From: CAYFYS01 sp965202905
GTDB taxonomy: Bacteria > Pseudomonadota > Alphaproteobacteria > MPNO01
DNA: 64,000 nucleotides
Assembly: GCA_965202905.1 (NCBI GenBank)
Contig: OZ241868.1
Location: forward strand, 558,001-622,000
Reading direction: 5' to 3'
Shown here: in pieces, positions 24,712 through 32,073 of the stretch
Numbering within the stretch: position 1 is the first letter of the stretch
Layout of the letters: every line of letters begins with the position of its first letter
Position numbers and translations under genes: made by a program
Notes under the pieces: generated by a model
What the model saw: only the letters and a program-made list of their open reading frames with translations
Told to the model about the DNA's origin: nothing
Databases searched by the model: none

Positions 24712-25710
24712 TCAGGTGCCTCGGGCCTTCAATGCCTTGCGGAACATGCCCGGATCGACATTGCCGCCCGAGCAGACGACGACCACGGTCCGCCCGCTTG
24801 CGTCGAATGCGCCGGACAGCAGCGCCGCCATCGCGACCGCGCCGGCCGGCTCGGCGACGAGCTTGAGGCCGGTGAAGATCGCGGCCATCGCGCCCGCCGT
24901 CGCGCGGTCGGGCACGGCGATGCCCTGGGCAACAAGCCTGCTGTTGATCGCGAACGTCAAGGCGCCCGGGCGCGGCGCCCGCAAGGCATCGCAGAACGTC
25001 TCCGCGCCCACCGCCGCCGACTCGCGGCGTGCGGAGATCAGCGAGCGCGCGGTGTCGTCGAAGCCGGCGGGCTCGACCGCGAACATCTCAACCGCGTGGA
25101 AGGCGTCCTTCATGGCAATCGAGATGCCGGCGATCAGCCCGCCTCCGCCGACCGGAACGAGGACCGCATCGGGCACGATGCCCATCCGCTCGAGGTCCTG
25201 CGCGATCTCCAGCCCCACGGTGCCCTGCCCGGCAATGATCCGCGGATCGTCGAATGGGGGGATCAGGCAGGCGCCGGTCTCCTCGGCGACGGACGCGGCA
25301 ACGGCCGCCCGATCCTGAGTCGCGCGGTCACAGGCGAGGATGCGCGCGCCCCATGCACGCGTCGCCGCGGTTTTTACTGCGGGCGCGTCTTCCGGCATGA
25401 CGATCGTAGCCGCAATGCCGTGGCGCGCCGCGGCCGCGGCGACCGCTTGGCCATGATTGCCCGAAGAAAAGGCGATCACGCCCGCTTGGCGCTCGGCCTC
25501 GGCCAGCGTGGAGATCGCGTTCCAGGCGCCGCGGATCTTGAAGGCGCCGGTGCGTTGCAGCATCTCCGGCTTCACCAGGATGCGCCCACCTGTCCGTGCC
25601 GCGGTCTCGGGCCATTCCAGCAGCGGCGTGCGCACGACGTTGCCCGCAAGCCGCCCGGCGGCGAGCGCGATATCCTTCGGTCCCGGCTCAGAGCGCATCG
25701 AGAAACGCAT
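24712..25710 (-). CDS. Threonine/serine dehydratase-like PLP enzyme
   Basis: A 332-residue fold-type II PLP enzyme without a C-terminal ACT domain, matching catabolic threonine dehydratase, serine racemase and hydroxyaspartate dehydratase. The PLP lysine is Lys58 in TGAFKIRGA. SSGNHGQAVA binds the substrate carboxylate and VPVGGGGLIAG binds the phosphate. The gene overlaps the preceding alpha/beta hydrolase gene by about 20 nt, so the two are co-translated. Either of two Met codons four residues apart may be the start. It is intact, unlike the ACT-domain threonine dehydratase at 47.8-49.1 kb, so it could supply that activity. Confidence 0.87.
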   Translation of the reverse strand: MRFSMRSEPGPKDIALAAGRLAGNVVRTPLLEWPETAARTGGRILVKPEMLQRTGAFKIRGAWNAISTLAEAERQAGVIAFSSGNHGQAVAAAAARHGIAATIVMPEDAPAVKTAATRAWGARILACDRATQDRAAVAASVAEETGACLIPPFDDPRIIAGQGTVGLEIAQDLERMGIVPDAVLVPVGGGGLIAGISIAMKDAFHAVEMFAVEPAGFDDTARSLISARRESAAVGAETFCDALRAPRPGALTFAINSRLVAQGIAVPDRATAGAMAAIFTGLKLVAEPAGAVAMAALLSGAFDASGRTVVVVCSGGNVDPGMFRKALKARGT

Positions 25711-26536
25711 CGACTGCGGCCACGCATTCCGGCTCTGTCAGGGTCGGGGCGTGGCCCGTCCCGCCGACCGTGGCCCGTTTCAGCCCGGGGTGCTCCCGGC
25801 CCATCTTCTCGAAACACTCGGCGGTCAGCAGGCCCGATTTCTCGCCCCGGAAGGCGAGCGTCGGGATGCCGCGCAGGCCGCGGAACAGCGGCCACAGCTC
25901 CGGGACGCGGGCGCCGTTTTCGATCGTCGGGCGGATGACGTCGACATCCCAGTCGAAGTGCAGCATCCCGTTCTCACCCTCGCGGAAGGTGTTGCGGACC
26001 ATGCGGTCGAACATGCCCCCGGTCTGGAAACACAGGTCCGGCAGGAGCGCTTTCAAGGAGGCCGCGGCCGCCTCCCAGTCGGGCTGGGGCCTGTCGACGC
26101 TGAGATACTCGACGATGGTCTTGAGGCCGGCGGGTTTCAGTTCCGGCCCGATGTCATTGAGGATCACCCCGGCCAAGGCCGAGGGGAGGGCCGGGCCCAG
26201 CCCCATCGCCAGCAGCCCGCCGAGCGAGGTGCCGACCACGACGACCCTGTGAACGTTCGTCAGGGTCAGGAGGTGCACGATGTTGTTGATGTAGGTCCGC
26301 GGATCGTAGTTGCGCCAATTGGGATCGCGGTCGGACCGGCCGCGGCCGCGAAGATCGGGGCACAGCACGCGGCGGTCGGCCGAAAGCCGACTGGCGAAGT
26401 CGTCGAAATCCTTGGCGTTGCGGGACAGCCCGGCCAGGCAGAGGACCGGCAGGCGCCGCGACAGCGCATCGCCGTAGTCGCGGCAGTACAGGCCCAGACC
26501 GTCCTGCGCGGTATAGCGTCGCTCCCGCCACTCCAT
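25688..26536 (-). CDS. Alpha/beta hydrolase
   Basis: A 282-residue alpha/beta-hydrolase fold enzyme. The nucleophile elbow is GTSLGG with Ser104, the oxyanion region is LAGLSRNAKDF, CPDLRGRGRSD is the common strand-loop, and the catalytic histidine is in GGTGHAPTLTEPE. Such enzymes include C-C bond hydrolases of ring-fission products, esterases and haloperoxidase-like proteins; sequence alone does not decide. It sits between a haloacid dehalogenase (13 nt upstream) and the dehydratase (overlapping), forming a tight three-gene leftward operon with probable catabolic function. Confidence 0.87.
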   Translation of the reverse strand: MEWRERRYTAQDGLGLYCRDYGDALSRRLPVLCLAGLSRNAKDFDDFASRLSADRRVLCPDLRGRGRSDRDPNWRNYDPRTYINNIVHLLTLTNVHRVVVVGTSLGGLLAMGLGPALPSALAGVILNDIGPELKPAGLKTIVEYLSVDRPQPDWEAAAASLKALLPDLCFQTGGMFDRMVRNTFREGENGMLHFDWDVDVIRPTIENGARVPELWPLFRGLRGIPTLAFRGEKSGLLTAECFEKMGREHPGLKRATVGGTGHAPTLTEPECVAAVDAFLDAL

Positions 26537-26549
26537 CGCGGCGCGCCGC

Positions 26550-27236
26550 TCAGCCGGCCACCAGCAGGGGCAGGTCTTCGAGCGTCGTCAGTTCGGCGTG
26601 AAGCTCGCCGGGCAGGATCTCGGCCGGCTGGCCGAACCGGTTGATCCACACCACGCGAAAGCCGAAGGCGCCGCCGCCGTTGGCGTCCCAGCCGTTCGCG
26701 GACTGGAAGCTGATCCGATTGGCCGGCAGCTTCAGCTCGTCCACCGCGATCTGGTAGACGGTCGGATGGGGCTTGAAGATGCCGACCCGATCGACCGACA
26801 GGATCGAATCGACGACATCGTCGAGCCCGGCATTCTTGACCGCCGCGACGAGCATCGTCGAGGAGCCGTTCGACAGGATTGCCGTCTTGAGCCCGGCTTC
26901 CTTGAGGGTCTCCAACGGCTTGCGGACGTCGGGATAAGTCTCCAGCTCCAGGTAGAGCTGCATCAACCGGGCGCGCAGCGCGGGATCGGCGAGCCCGACT
27001 TCGTTCATCGCATAATCGAGCGCGCCGCCGGTGACCTGCCAGAAGTCCTCGAACCGGCCCATCAGGCTGCGCAGCCAAGTGTATTGCAGTTGCTTTTGCC
27101 GCCACAGGGCGGACAGTTCGTCGGCGCGCGGGCCGATCGCATCGCGGCAGCGGTCCACCGCGGAGTTGAAATCGAACAGCGTGCCGTAGGCGTCGAACAC
27201 GCAGGCGCCGATGTCTTCAAAGGCGGGTGTGGTCAT
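26550..27236 (-). CDS. Haloacid dehalogenase, type II (L-2-haloacid dehalogenase family)
   Basis: A 228-residue HAD-superfamily protein matching L-2-haloacid dehalogenases, which displace a halide from short 2-haloalkanoates through an aspartyl ester. The nucleophile is Asp15 in FDAYGTL. SNGSS supplies Ser122, GIFKPHP supplies Lys155, and SANGWDANGG gives Ser179, Asn181 and Asp184, the arrangement specific to the dehalogenase subfamily. The start MTTPAFEDIG matches the family; a longer frame upstream does not. It heads the leftward operon with the hydrolase and dehydratase and is divergent from dapA. Confidence 0.9.
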   Translation of the reverse strand: MTTPAFEDIGACVFDAYGTLFDFNSAVDRCRDAIGPRADELSALWRQKQLQYTWLRSLMGRFEDFWQVTGGALDYAMNEVGLADPALRARLMQLYLELETYPDVRKPLETLKEAGLKTAILSNGSSTMLVAAVKNAGLDDVVDSILSVDRVGIFKPHPTVYQIAVDELKLPANRISFQSANGWDANGGGAFGFRVVWINRFGQPAEILPGELHAELTTLEDLPLLVAG

Positions 27237-27427
27237 TGAGATTCTCATTCGGGATCCGCATCGCCCCACAGTATACCGTATGCCCGCCGCCCCTTGACGA
27301 ACCTTTGTGTCCTGTGGGCGGCAATTCCTGTGCAGCTTGCTTGTCGGCCATTCGCCCGGCAAGTAGTGTGTGTCCAAGGCTCGCCGGCCGGATGCCGGCG
27401 TTCGCCGTCGGATCGCGGGAGGGTACG

Positions 27428-28303
27428 ATGTTCAGCGGCTCCATTTGCGCGTTGATTACCCCGTTTCAGGACGGCGTCCTCGATGAGGACAGTTTCGCCG
27501 CGTTTGTCGACTGGCAGATCGAGCAGGGCACCCGGGCCGTGGTGCCGTGCGGCACGACCGGCGAATCGCCGACGCTCAGCCACGCGGAACACCGTCGCGT
27601 GACCGAGATCTGCATCGGGGTCGCCAAGGGGCGGGTCCCGGTGATCGCCGGCGCCGGCTCGAACTCGACCGAGGAAGCGATCTCGCTGACCAGGCACGCC
27701 AAGGAGGCCGGCGCCGATGCCGCCCTGGTGGTCACGCCGTATTACAACAAGCCGACCCAGGAGGGGATGTACCGGCATTTCAAGGCGCTGAACGATGCAG
27801 TCGATCTGCCGATCATCATCTACAACATCCCCGCGCGCAGCGTGATCGACATGAAGGCCAAGACCATGGCGCGCCTTGCCGGGCTGCCGAACATCGTCGG
27901 GGTCAAGGATGCAACGGCCGATGTCAGCCGCGCGACCCAGCAGCGGCTTGCGGCTGGCGAGGATTTCTGTCAGCTCTCGGGCGAGGACGTCACCCAGGTC
28001 GGCTTCCTTGCCCAGGGCGGCGACGGCTGCATTTCGGTGACCGCGAACCTCGCGCCCAAGGAGATGTCGGCCATGCACGACGCCTGGAAGGATGGCGAGA
28101 TCACGACGATGCAGCGGCTAAACGAGCGGCTGATGCCGCTGCACTCGGGATTGTTCTGCGAGACCAGCCCGGGCCCGGTGAAATACGGCGCGAGCCTCCT
28201 GGGCAAGTGCTCGCCGGAGACGCGGCTGCCGCTGTGCGTGATCGCCGAAAGCTCGAAGCGGACCGTCGAGGACGCGATGCGGTCTGCCGGTATCCTTAAC
28301 TGA
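27428..28303 (+). CDS. dapA: 4-hydroxy-tetrahydrodipicolinate synthase
   Basis: A 291-residue DapA, condensing pyruvate with aspartate semialdehyde in lysine and diaminopimelate synthesis. The Schiff-base lysine is Lys160 (VGVKDAT), with Tyr132 and Tyr106 of the catalytic relay, CGTTGESPTL for substrate binding and Arg137 in NIPARS. Length and spacing of these residues match the E. coli enzyme within one position. GGGAGGG lies 4 nt before the ATG. smpB follows after only 4 nt, a pairing common in Alphaproteobacteria, so this is the housekeeping enzyme rather than a catabolic aldolase of the same family. Confidence 0.95.
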   Translation: MFSGSICALITPFQDGVLDEDSFAAFVDWQIEQGTRAVVPCGTTGESPTLSHAEHRRVTEICIGVAKGRVPVIAGAGSNSTEEAISLTRHAKEAGADAALVVTPYYNKPTQEGMYRHFKALNDAVDLPIIIYNIPARSVIDMKAKTMARLAGLPNIVGVKDATADVSRATQQRLAAGEDFCQLSGEDVTQVGFLAQGGDGCISVTANLAPKEMSAMHDAWKDGEITTMQRLNERLMPLHSGLFCETSPGPVKYGASLLGKCSPETRLPLCVIAESSKRTVEDAMRSAGILN

Positions 28304-28307
28304 GTGC

Positions 28308-28781
28308 ATGCGCGGCAAGGACGACAGGAACATCCGGATCACTGCGGAGAACCGCAAGGCGCGCCACAACTACGCGATCGAGGACACCGTGGAGGCCGGC
28401 CTGACGTTGACCGGCAGCGAGGTCAAGTCGCTGCGCGCCGGCCGCGCCAACATCAACGAGGCCTACGCGCGGCCGATCGACGGCGAGCTGTTCCTGGTCA
28501 ACGCCCACATCAACGAGTACGCCCAGGCTGGGCCGGCCGGTCACGAGCCCCGCCGGCCGCGCAAGCTGCTGCTGCGCCGCCGCCAGATCGACCGGTTGCT
28601 GGGCGCCGTCCAGCGCGACGGCGCGACCGTGGTCCCGCTCAAGCTTTATTTCAACGAGCGCGGCATCGCTAAGCTGCTGATCGGCCTTGCCCATGGCAAG
28701 CGCAAGCACGACAAGCGCGAGACCGAAAAAAAGCGCGACTGGGACCGCCAGCGCGGCCGGCTGTTGCGGGACAAGGGTTGA
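28308..28781 (+). CDS. smpB: SsrA-binding protein SmpB
   Basis: A 157-residue SmpB, the tmRNA-binding protein of trans-translation that rescues stalled ribosomes. The OB-fold core is evident in ENRKARHNYAIEDTVEAGL, LTGSEVKSLRAGRANINEAY and HEPRRPRKLLLR. The basic C-terminal tail KRKHDKRETEKKRDWDRQ reaches into the ribosomal A site. The gene begins 4 nt after dapA. Its stop overlaps the possible alternative TTG start of the next gene. No ssrA (tmRNA) gene is visible nearby. Confidence 0.96.
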   Translation: MRGKDDRNIRITAENRKARHNYAIEDTVEAGLTLTGSEVKSLRAGRANINEAYARPIDGELFLVNAHINEYAQAGPAGHEPRRPRKLLLRRRQIDRLLGAVQRDGATVVPLKLYFNERGIAKLLIGLAHGKRKHDKRETEKKRDWDRQRGRLLRDKG

Positions 28782-28786
28782 GCGTG

Positions 28787-29452
28787 ATGGACGACAGCGA
28801 TCCCGCGGCCTTGGCCGGCTATCGCGAGAAGCTGGTCCGGCGCAAGCAGGAATGGGCGCGCGATGGGCGCTTGCTGGGCGAGGAGCGGCCGTCGCAGGCC
28901 AGGCGGCTGCCGCCCGGCCAGCGCGAGGTGAAGAACTGGCCGGTGCTCGACCTCGGCGTCCGGCCGGAAATCGCCGCGGAAGAGTGGCGGCTAACCGTTG
29001 ACGGGCTGGTCGCGGCGCCGCTGATCTGGGACTGGCGGACCTTCATGGACCAACCCCAGGTCCGGCTGGTCTCCGACATCCATTGCGTCACCGGCTGGTC
29101 GCGCTTCGACAACGCCTGGGTCGGGGTCCATGTCGCCCATCTCCTGAAGACGGTGCGCCCCAAGGCGGAGGCCATGCACTGCGTCTTCCACAGCCACGAC
29201 GGCTACACGACGAACGTCCGCATCGACCGCTTTGCCGACGAGGACGTGCTGCTCGCCCATTCCTGGAACGGCGCGGCACTGGAATCCACCCACGGCGGCC
29301 CTGTCCGGGTGGTGATCCCGAAATGGTATTTCTGGAAATCAGCCAAATGGCTCCGGCGCATCGAGTTCCGCCGGGATGACAAGCTCGGGTTCTGGGAAGT
29401 CCGCGGCTATCACAACGACGGGGACCCGTGGTGCGAACAGCGCTACGGCTGA
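28787..29452 (+). CDS. Sulfite oxidase family molybdopterin-dependent oxidoreductase
   Basis: A 221-residue protein with the oxidoreductase molybdopterin-binding domain of the SUOX/MsrP family. The molybdenum ligand is Cys100 in DIHCVTGWS, the standard motif. STHGGPVRVVIPKWYFWKSAKWL is typical of the catalytic domain. It lacks a Tat signal, a C-terminal dimerisation domain and a haem domain, so it is a small cytoplasmic form of unknown substrate. The ATG is chosen because AAGGG lies about 9 nt upstream; TTG and GTG codons slightly upstream are alternatives. It follows smpB by 5 nt and may simply share its transcript. Confidence 0.85.
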   Translation: MDDSDPAALAGYREKLVRRKQEWARDGRLLGEERPSQARRLPPGQREVKNWPVLDLGVRPEIAAEEWRLTVDGLVAAPLIWDWRTFMDQPQVRLVSDIHCVTGWSRFDNAWVGVHVAHLLKTVRPKAEAMHCVFHSHDGYTTNVRIDRFADEDVLLAHSWNGAALESTHGGPVRVVIPKWYFWKSAKWLRRIEFRRDDKLGFWEVRGYHNDGDPWCEQRYG

Positions 29453-29459
29453 GCTGGTT

Positions 29460-30095
29460 TCAATCGAGCTCGCCGGCAAGGCGCTCGAAGACCGACCGGA
29501 ACATTTCCTCGGTCAGCCGGCCGGTGTTGGTGTTGTAGCGCGAGCAGTGGTAGCTGTCGGCGATCACGGTCCCGCCTGCGATGCGGTGAAGCGCGCCGTG
29601 GGCGAACTTGAACGCGGTAACCCGCAGGCCGAGCGTCCGCAGGACCGAGGCGTGGGATACGCCGCCCAGCGCGAGGATCACTTTCAGGTCGGCCATCGCA
29701 GCGATCTCGCCGGCGAGAAACCGGCGGCAGGCGTTGATCTCGCCGCCGACCGGCTTGTTCTCGGGCGGTACGCAGCGCACGGCATTGGCGATCCGGCAGT
29801 CGCGCAGGACCAGCCCGTCGTCGTCGCGCGCGTCGTAGCGGCCCTGGGCGTATCCGAAGTCCCGCAGCGTCGCATAGAGCAGGTCGCCCGCGAAATCGCC
29901 GGTGAACGGCCGCCCGGTCCGGTTGGCGCCGCGCAGGCCGGGTGCGAGACCGACGATCAGGAGCCGGGCATCGAGCGGCCCGAAACTTTCCACCGGGGCG
30001 TTGTGCCAGCCCGGCTCGGCCGCGCGGTGGCGCGCGCGGAACGCCGCCAGCCGCGGGCACAGCGGACAGTTCCGCCCCGGAACCGGAGGATCCAT
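29460..30095 (-). CDS. Uracil-DNA glycosylase, family 5 (UDGb)
   Basis: A 211-residue iron-sulfur uracil-DNA glycosylase that removes deaminated bases from DNA. Four cysteines, Cys10, Cys13, Cys108 and Cys123, provide the [4Fe-4S] ligands. Motif A is GLAPGLRGANRTGRPFTGD, the family 5 signature with Ala rather than an acid at the catalytic position. Motif B is SYHCSRYNTNTGRLT with His183; most relatives have SYHPSxxNxxTGRLT, so the Cys after His is a small departure. It is convergent with the sulfite-oxidase-family gene (7 nt between stops) and is followed by nothing on its own strand. Confidence 0.9.
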   Translation of the reverse strand: MDPPVPGRNCPLCPRLAAFRARHRAAEPGWHNAPVESFGPLDARLLIVGLAPGLRGANRTGRPFTGDFAGDLLYATLRDFGYAQGRYDARDDDGLVLRDCRIANAVRCVPPENKPVGGEINACRRFLAGEIAAMADLKVILALGGVSHASVLRTLGLRVTAFKFAHGALHRIAGGTVIADSYHCSRYNTNTGRLTEEMFRSVFERLAGELD

Positions 30096-30115
30096 GATCG
30101 CGGTCTTGCCCGGGC

Positions 30116-30742
30116 TCAGTCCACTTCGACGATGTCCGGATCCGGGCGCGCCGGAGTCGGGGTCTCGTAATGGGGACGGGCCGGGCCCGGTTCGTCCTGG
30201 GGTCTCATCGCCCGGGCGATCCGGGGCTCCAGATCCTGGAGCTCGATGAAGGTGTCGGTCTGCCGGCGCAGCTCGCGGGCGACCATGGGCGGCGATGAGC
30301 GCAAGGTGCTGACCACGGTCACCCGCACGCCCCTGCGTTGCACCGTCTCGACCAAGCGACGAAAATCGCCGTCGCCGGAGAACAGCACGACATGGTCAAG
30401 GTGCTCGGCCATCTCCAGCATGTCGATGGCCAGCTCGATGTCCATGTTGCCCTTGATCCTGCGCTGACCGGTCGAATCGGTGAATTCCTTGGTCGGCTTG
30501 GTGACCAGGGTGTAGCCGTTGTAATCCAGCCAATCGACCAACGGGCGGATCGGGGAGTATTCCTGGTCGTCGACCAGGGCGGTGTAGTAGAAGGCGCGCA
30601 CCATATGGCCCCGGGCGGAGAACAGCTCGAGCAGGCTCTTGTAGTCGATATCGAAACCCAGCGCGCGGGCTGCGGAGTGGAGATTGGCGCCGTCGATGAA
30701 CAGGCCGATGCGCTCCTGTGGGTAAAATGTCATCTTTGTCAT
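30116..30742 (-). CDS. NYN domain protein (LabA/DUF88 family)
   Basis: A 208-residue NYN-domain protein, a PIN-like nuclease fold predicted to act on RNA. The acidic metal-site residues are visible in LFIDGANLHS, KGNMDIELAIDML and VLFSGDGDF. The last 40 residues are Pro/Arg/Glu rich and probably disordered. Related alphaproteobacterial proteins are usually located between folK and udg or rpoZ genes, as here. Cellular targets are unknown. A Met three residues in is an alternative start. The gene is divergent from folK. Confidence 0.88.
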   Translation of the reverse strand: MTKMTFYPQERIGLFIDGANLHSAARALGFDIDYKSLLELFSARGHMVRAFYYTALVDDQEYSPIRPLVDWLDYNGYTLVTKPTKEFTDSTGQRRIKGNMDIELAIDMLEMAEHLDHVVLFSGDGDFRRLVETVQRRGVRVTVVSTLRSSPPMVARELRRQTDTFIELQDLEPRIARAMRPQDEPGPARPHYETPTPARPDPDIVEVD

Positions 30743-30889
30743 TGGACCTTTCGATACCGGTTACGGACGTGAAACCGAAAGCGCCATGACCCGAACGGCG
30801 CAATGCGGACACCCTTGCGCGTGCGCTTGCGGCACGGGTTGGCTCAATGGAATATGGGAATGATCGCGCCGGATGTAAACGGAACTCAC

Positions 30890-31438
30890 ATGGACCCTGG
30901 CCGCGGCGCGGACGCCGTCGGCCCGGAGGCGGCGGTTCTCGTCGGGCTGGGCGCCAATCTTACCGGCGCCGGGGGCGCGACGCCGATCGAGACCTGCGCC
31001 CGCGCGCTCGATGTCATGGCGGCGTCCGGCATCGAGGTGGTGCGGCGCTCGCGCTGGTTCGGCTCGGCGCCGCTGCCGCCGTCCGATCAACCGGATTTCG
31101 TTAACGCTGTGGCCGAAATCTCGACCGCGCTCGGCCCCGAGGCGCTGCTGGACGTTCTCCACCGGATCGAGCGCACGCTCGGGCGGGAGCGTTCGCGGCC
31201 CAACGCCGCTCGCGTCATCGATCTCGATCTGATCGCCTATGGCCGGACCTTGCGTGGCGGCGATGGCAGGGCCGCGCGCGGCCTCGTCCTGCCCCACCCG
31301 AGACTACGGGAGCGCGCCTTCGTCCTGTTGCCGATAGCCGATCTGGTGCCCGCGTGGCGCCATCCGGCGAGCGGGGAGACGCTCGCCGGGATGATCGCCG
31401 CGCTGTCGCGGGGCCAGCGCTGCGCGGCGATCGCCTGA
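30890..31438 (+). CDS. folK: 2-amino-4-hydroxy-6-hydroxymethyldihydropteridine pyrophosphokinase
   Basis: A 182-residue HPPK of folate synthesis, transferring pyrophosphate from ATP to hydroxymethyldihydropterin. Features are VGLGANL near the N-terminus, QPDFVNAVAEI at about 67-77, RSRPNAARVIDLDLIAYG with the Mg-binding Asp111 and Asp113, and LPHPRLRERAFVLLP. The start is uncertain: ATG codons also occur 30 and 36 nt upstream, and none has a clear ribosome binding site. The position upstream of rpoZ is the usual alphaproteobacterial arrangement. Confidence 0.92.
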   Translation: MDPGRGADAVGPEAAVLVGLGANLTGAGGATPIETCARALDVMAASGIEVVRRSRWFGSAPLPPSDQPDFVNAVAEISTALGPEALLDVLHRIERTLGRERSRPNAARVIDLDLIAYGRTLRGGDGRAARGLVLPHPRLRERAFVLLPIADLVPAWRHPASGETLAGMIAALSRGQRCAAIA

Positions 31439-31472
31439 GCCCGGATAAATCGCGGTGATCCCCTTGATTTCC

Positions 31473-31501
31473 TTGATCTTCATAGTGTCCGGGGCTATAT
31501 A
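31473..31501 (+). promoter_or_regulatory. Sigma-70 type promoter upstream of rpoZ
   Basis: TTGATC and TATATA are separated by exactly 17 bases, matching a strong vegetative promoter. It lies 32 nt before the rpoZ ATG in a locally AT-rich stretch of an otherwise GC-rich region. A GGAGAG ribosome binding site precedes the gene. It probably drives rpoZ and perhaps the downstream housekeeping genes. Confidence 0.7.
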
Positions 31502-31533
31502 GCTTCGATCATACCGTCCTGGAGAGATGCGCG

Positions 31534-31968
31534 ATGGCCCGGGTTACCGTCGAAGACTGTATTGTCAAGATCCCCAACCGGTTTCAGCTCGTTATGACTG
31601 CCGCGCAGCGCTCGCGCGAGCTGTCGGTGGGCGCCGAGCTCACTGTCGATCGCGACAACGACAAGAACCCGGTCGTGGCGCTGCGCGAGATTGCTGACGA
31701 GACGGTCGATGTGGCCGAGCTCGAGGTTTCGCTGATCCGCGGGTTGCAGAGGCACGTCGACGTCGACGAGCCCGTCGAGGAAGGCGACGAGTTTCTCGCC
31801 GCCGAAGAGACGCTTAGCGATTTTGCCGCGATGGGGCTTGGCGGCGTCGTGCCGTCGCCGGTCGTCGCCGCTGGCAAGAACGACACCGATGGACCGATGA
31901 TCGTCGGATTCGACGATATCGGTGAGGCCGAAGCGGCGGCGGAAGGCGACGAGCCGCAGGGGATGTGA
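31534..31968 (+). CDS. rpoZ: DNA-directed RNA polymerase omega subunit
   Basis: A 144-residue omega subunit, which helps assemble RNA polymerase around the beta-prime subunit. The start MARVTVEDCIVKIPNRFQLV and the segment RSRELSVGAELTVDRDNDKN PVVALREIA are the conserved core. The C-terminal part is acidic and longer than in E. coli (91 residues), as usual in Alphaproteobacteria. It is directly upstream of the (p)ppGpp synthetase gene, the common rpoZ-spoT linkage. Omega also forms part of the ppGpp binding site on polymerase in proteobacteria. Confidence 0.95.
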   Translation: MARVTVEDCIVKIPNRFQLVMTAAQRSRELSVGAELTVDRDNDKNPVVALREIADETVDVAELEVSLIRGLQRHVDVDEPVEEGDEFLAAEETLSDFAAMGLGGVVPSPVVAAGKNDTDGPMIVGFDDIGEAEAAAEGDEPQGM

Positions 31969-32073
31969 GCACGCCCGGCGCTCGTTCCCTGGACCTGGAA
32001 TCGGCAGGACCGGAGAATCGGCGGGACCGGCGTCCGGCTTGGCCGCGCGCGATCGCGTGAACGGATCACCGCC

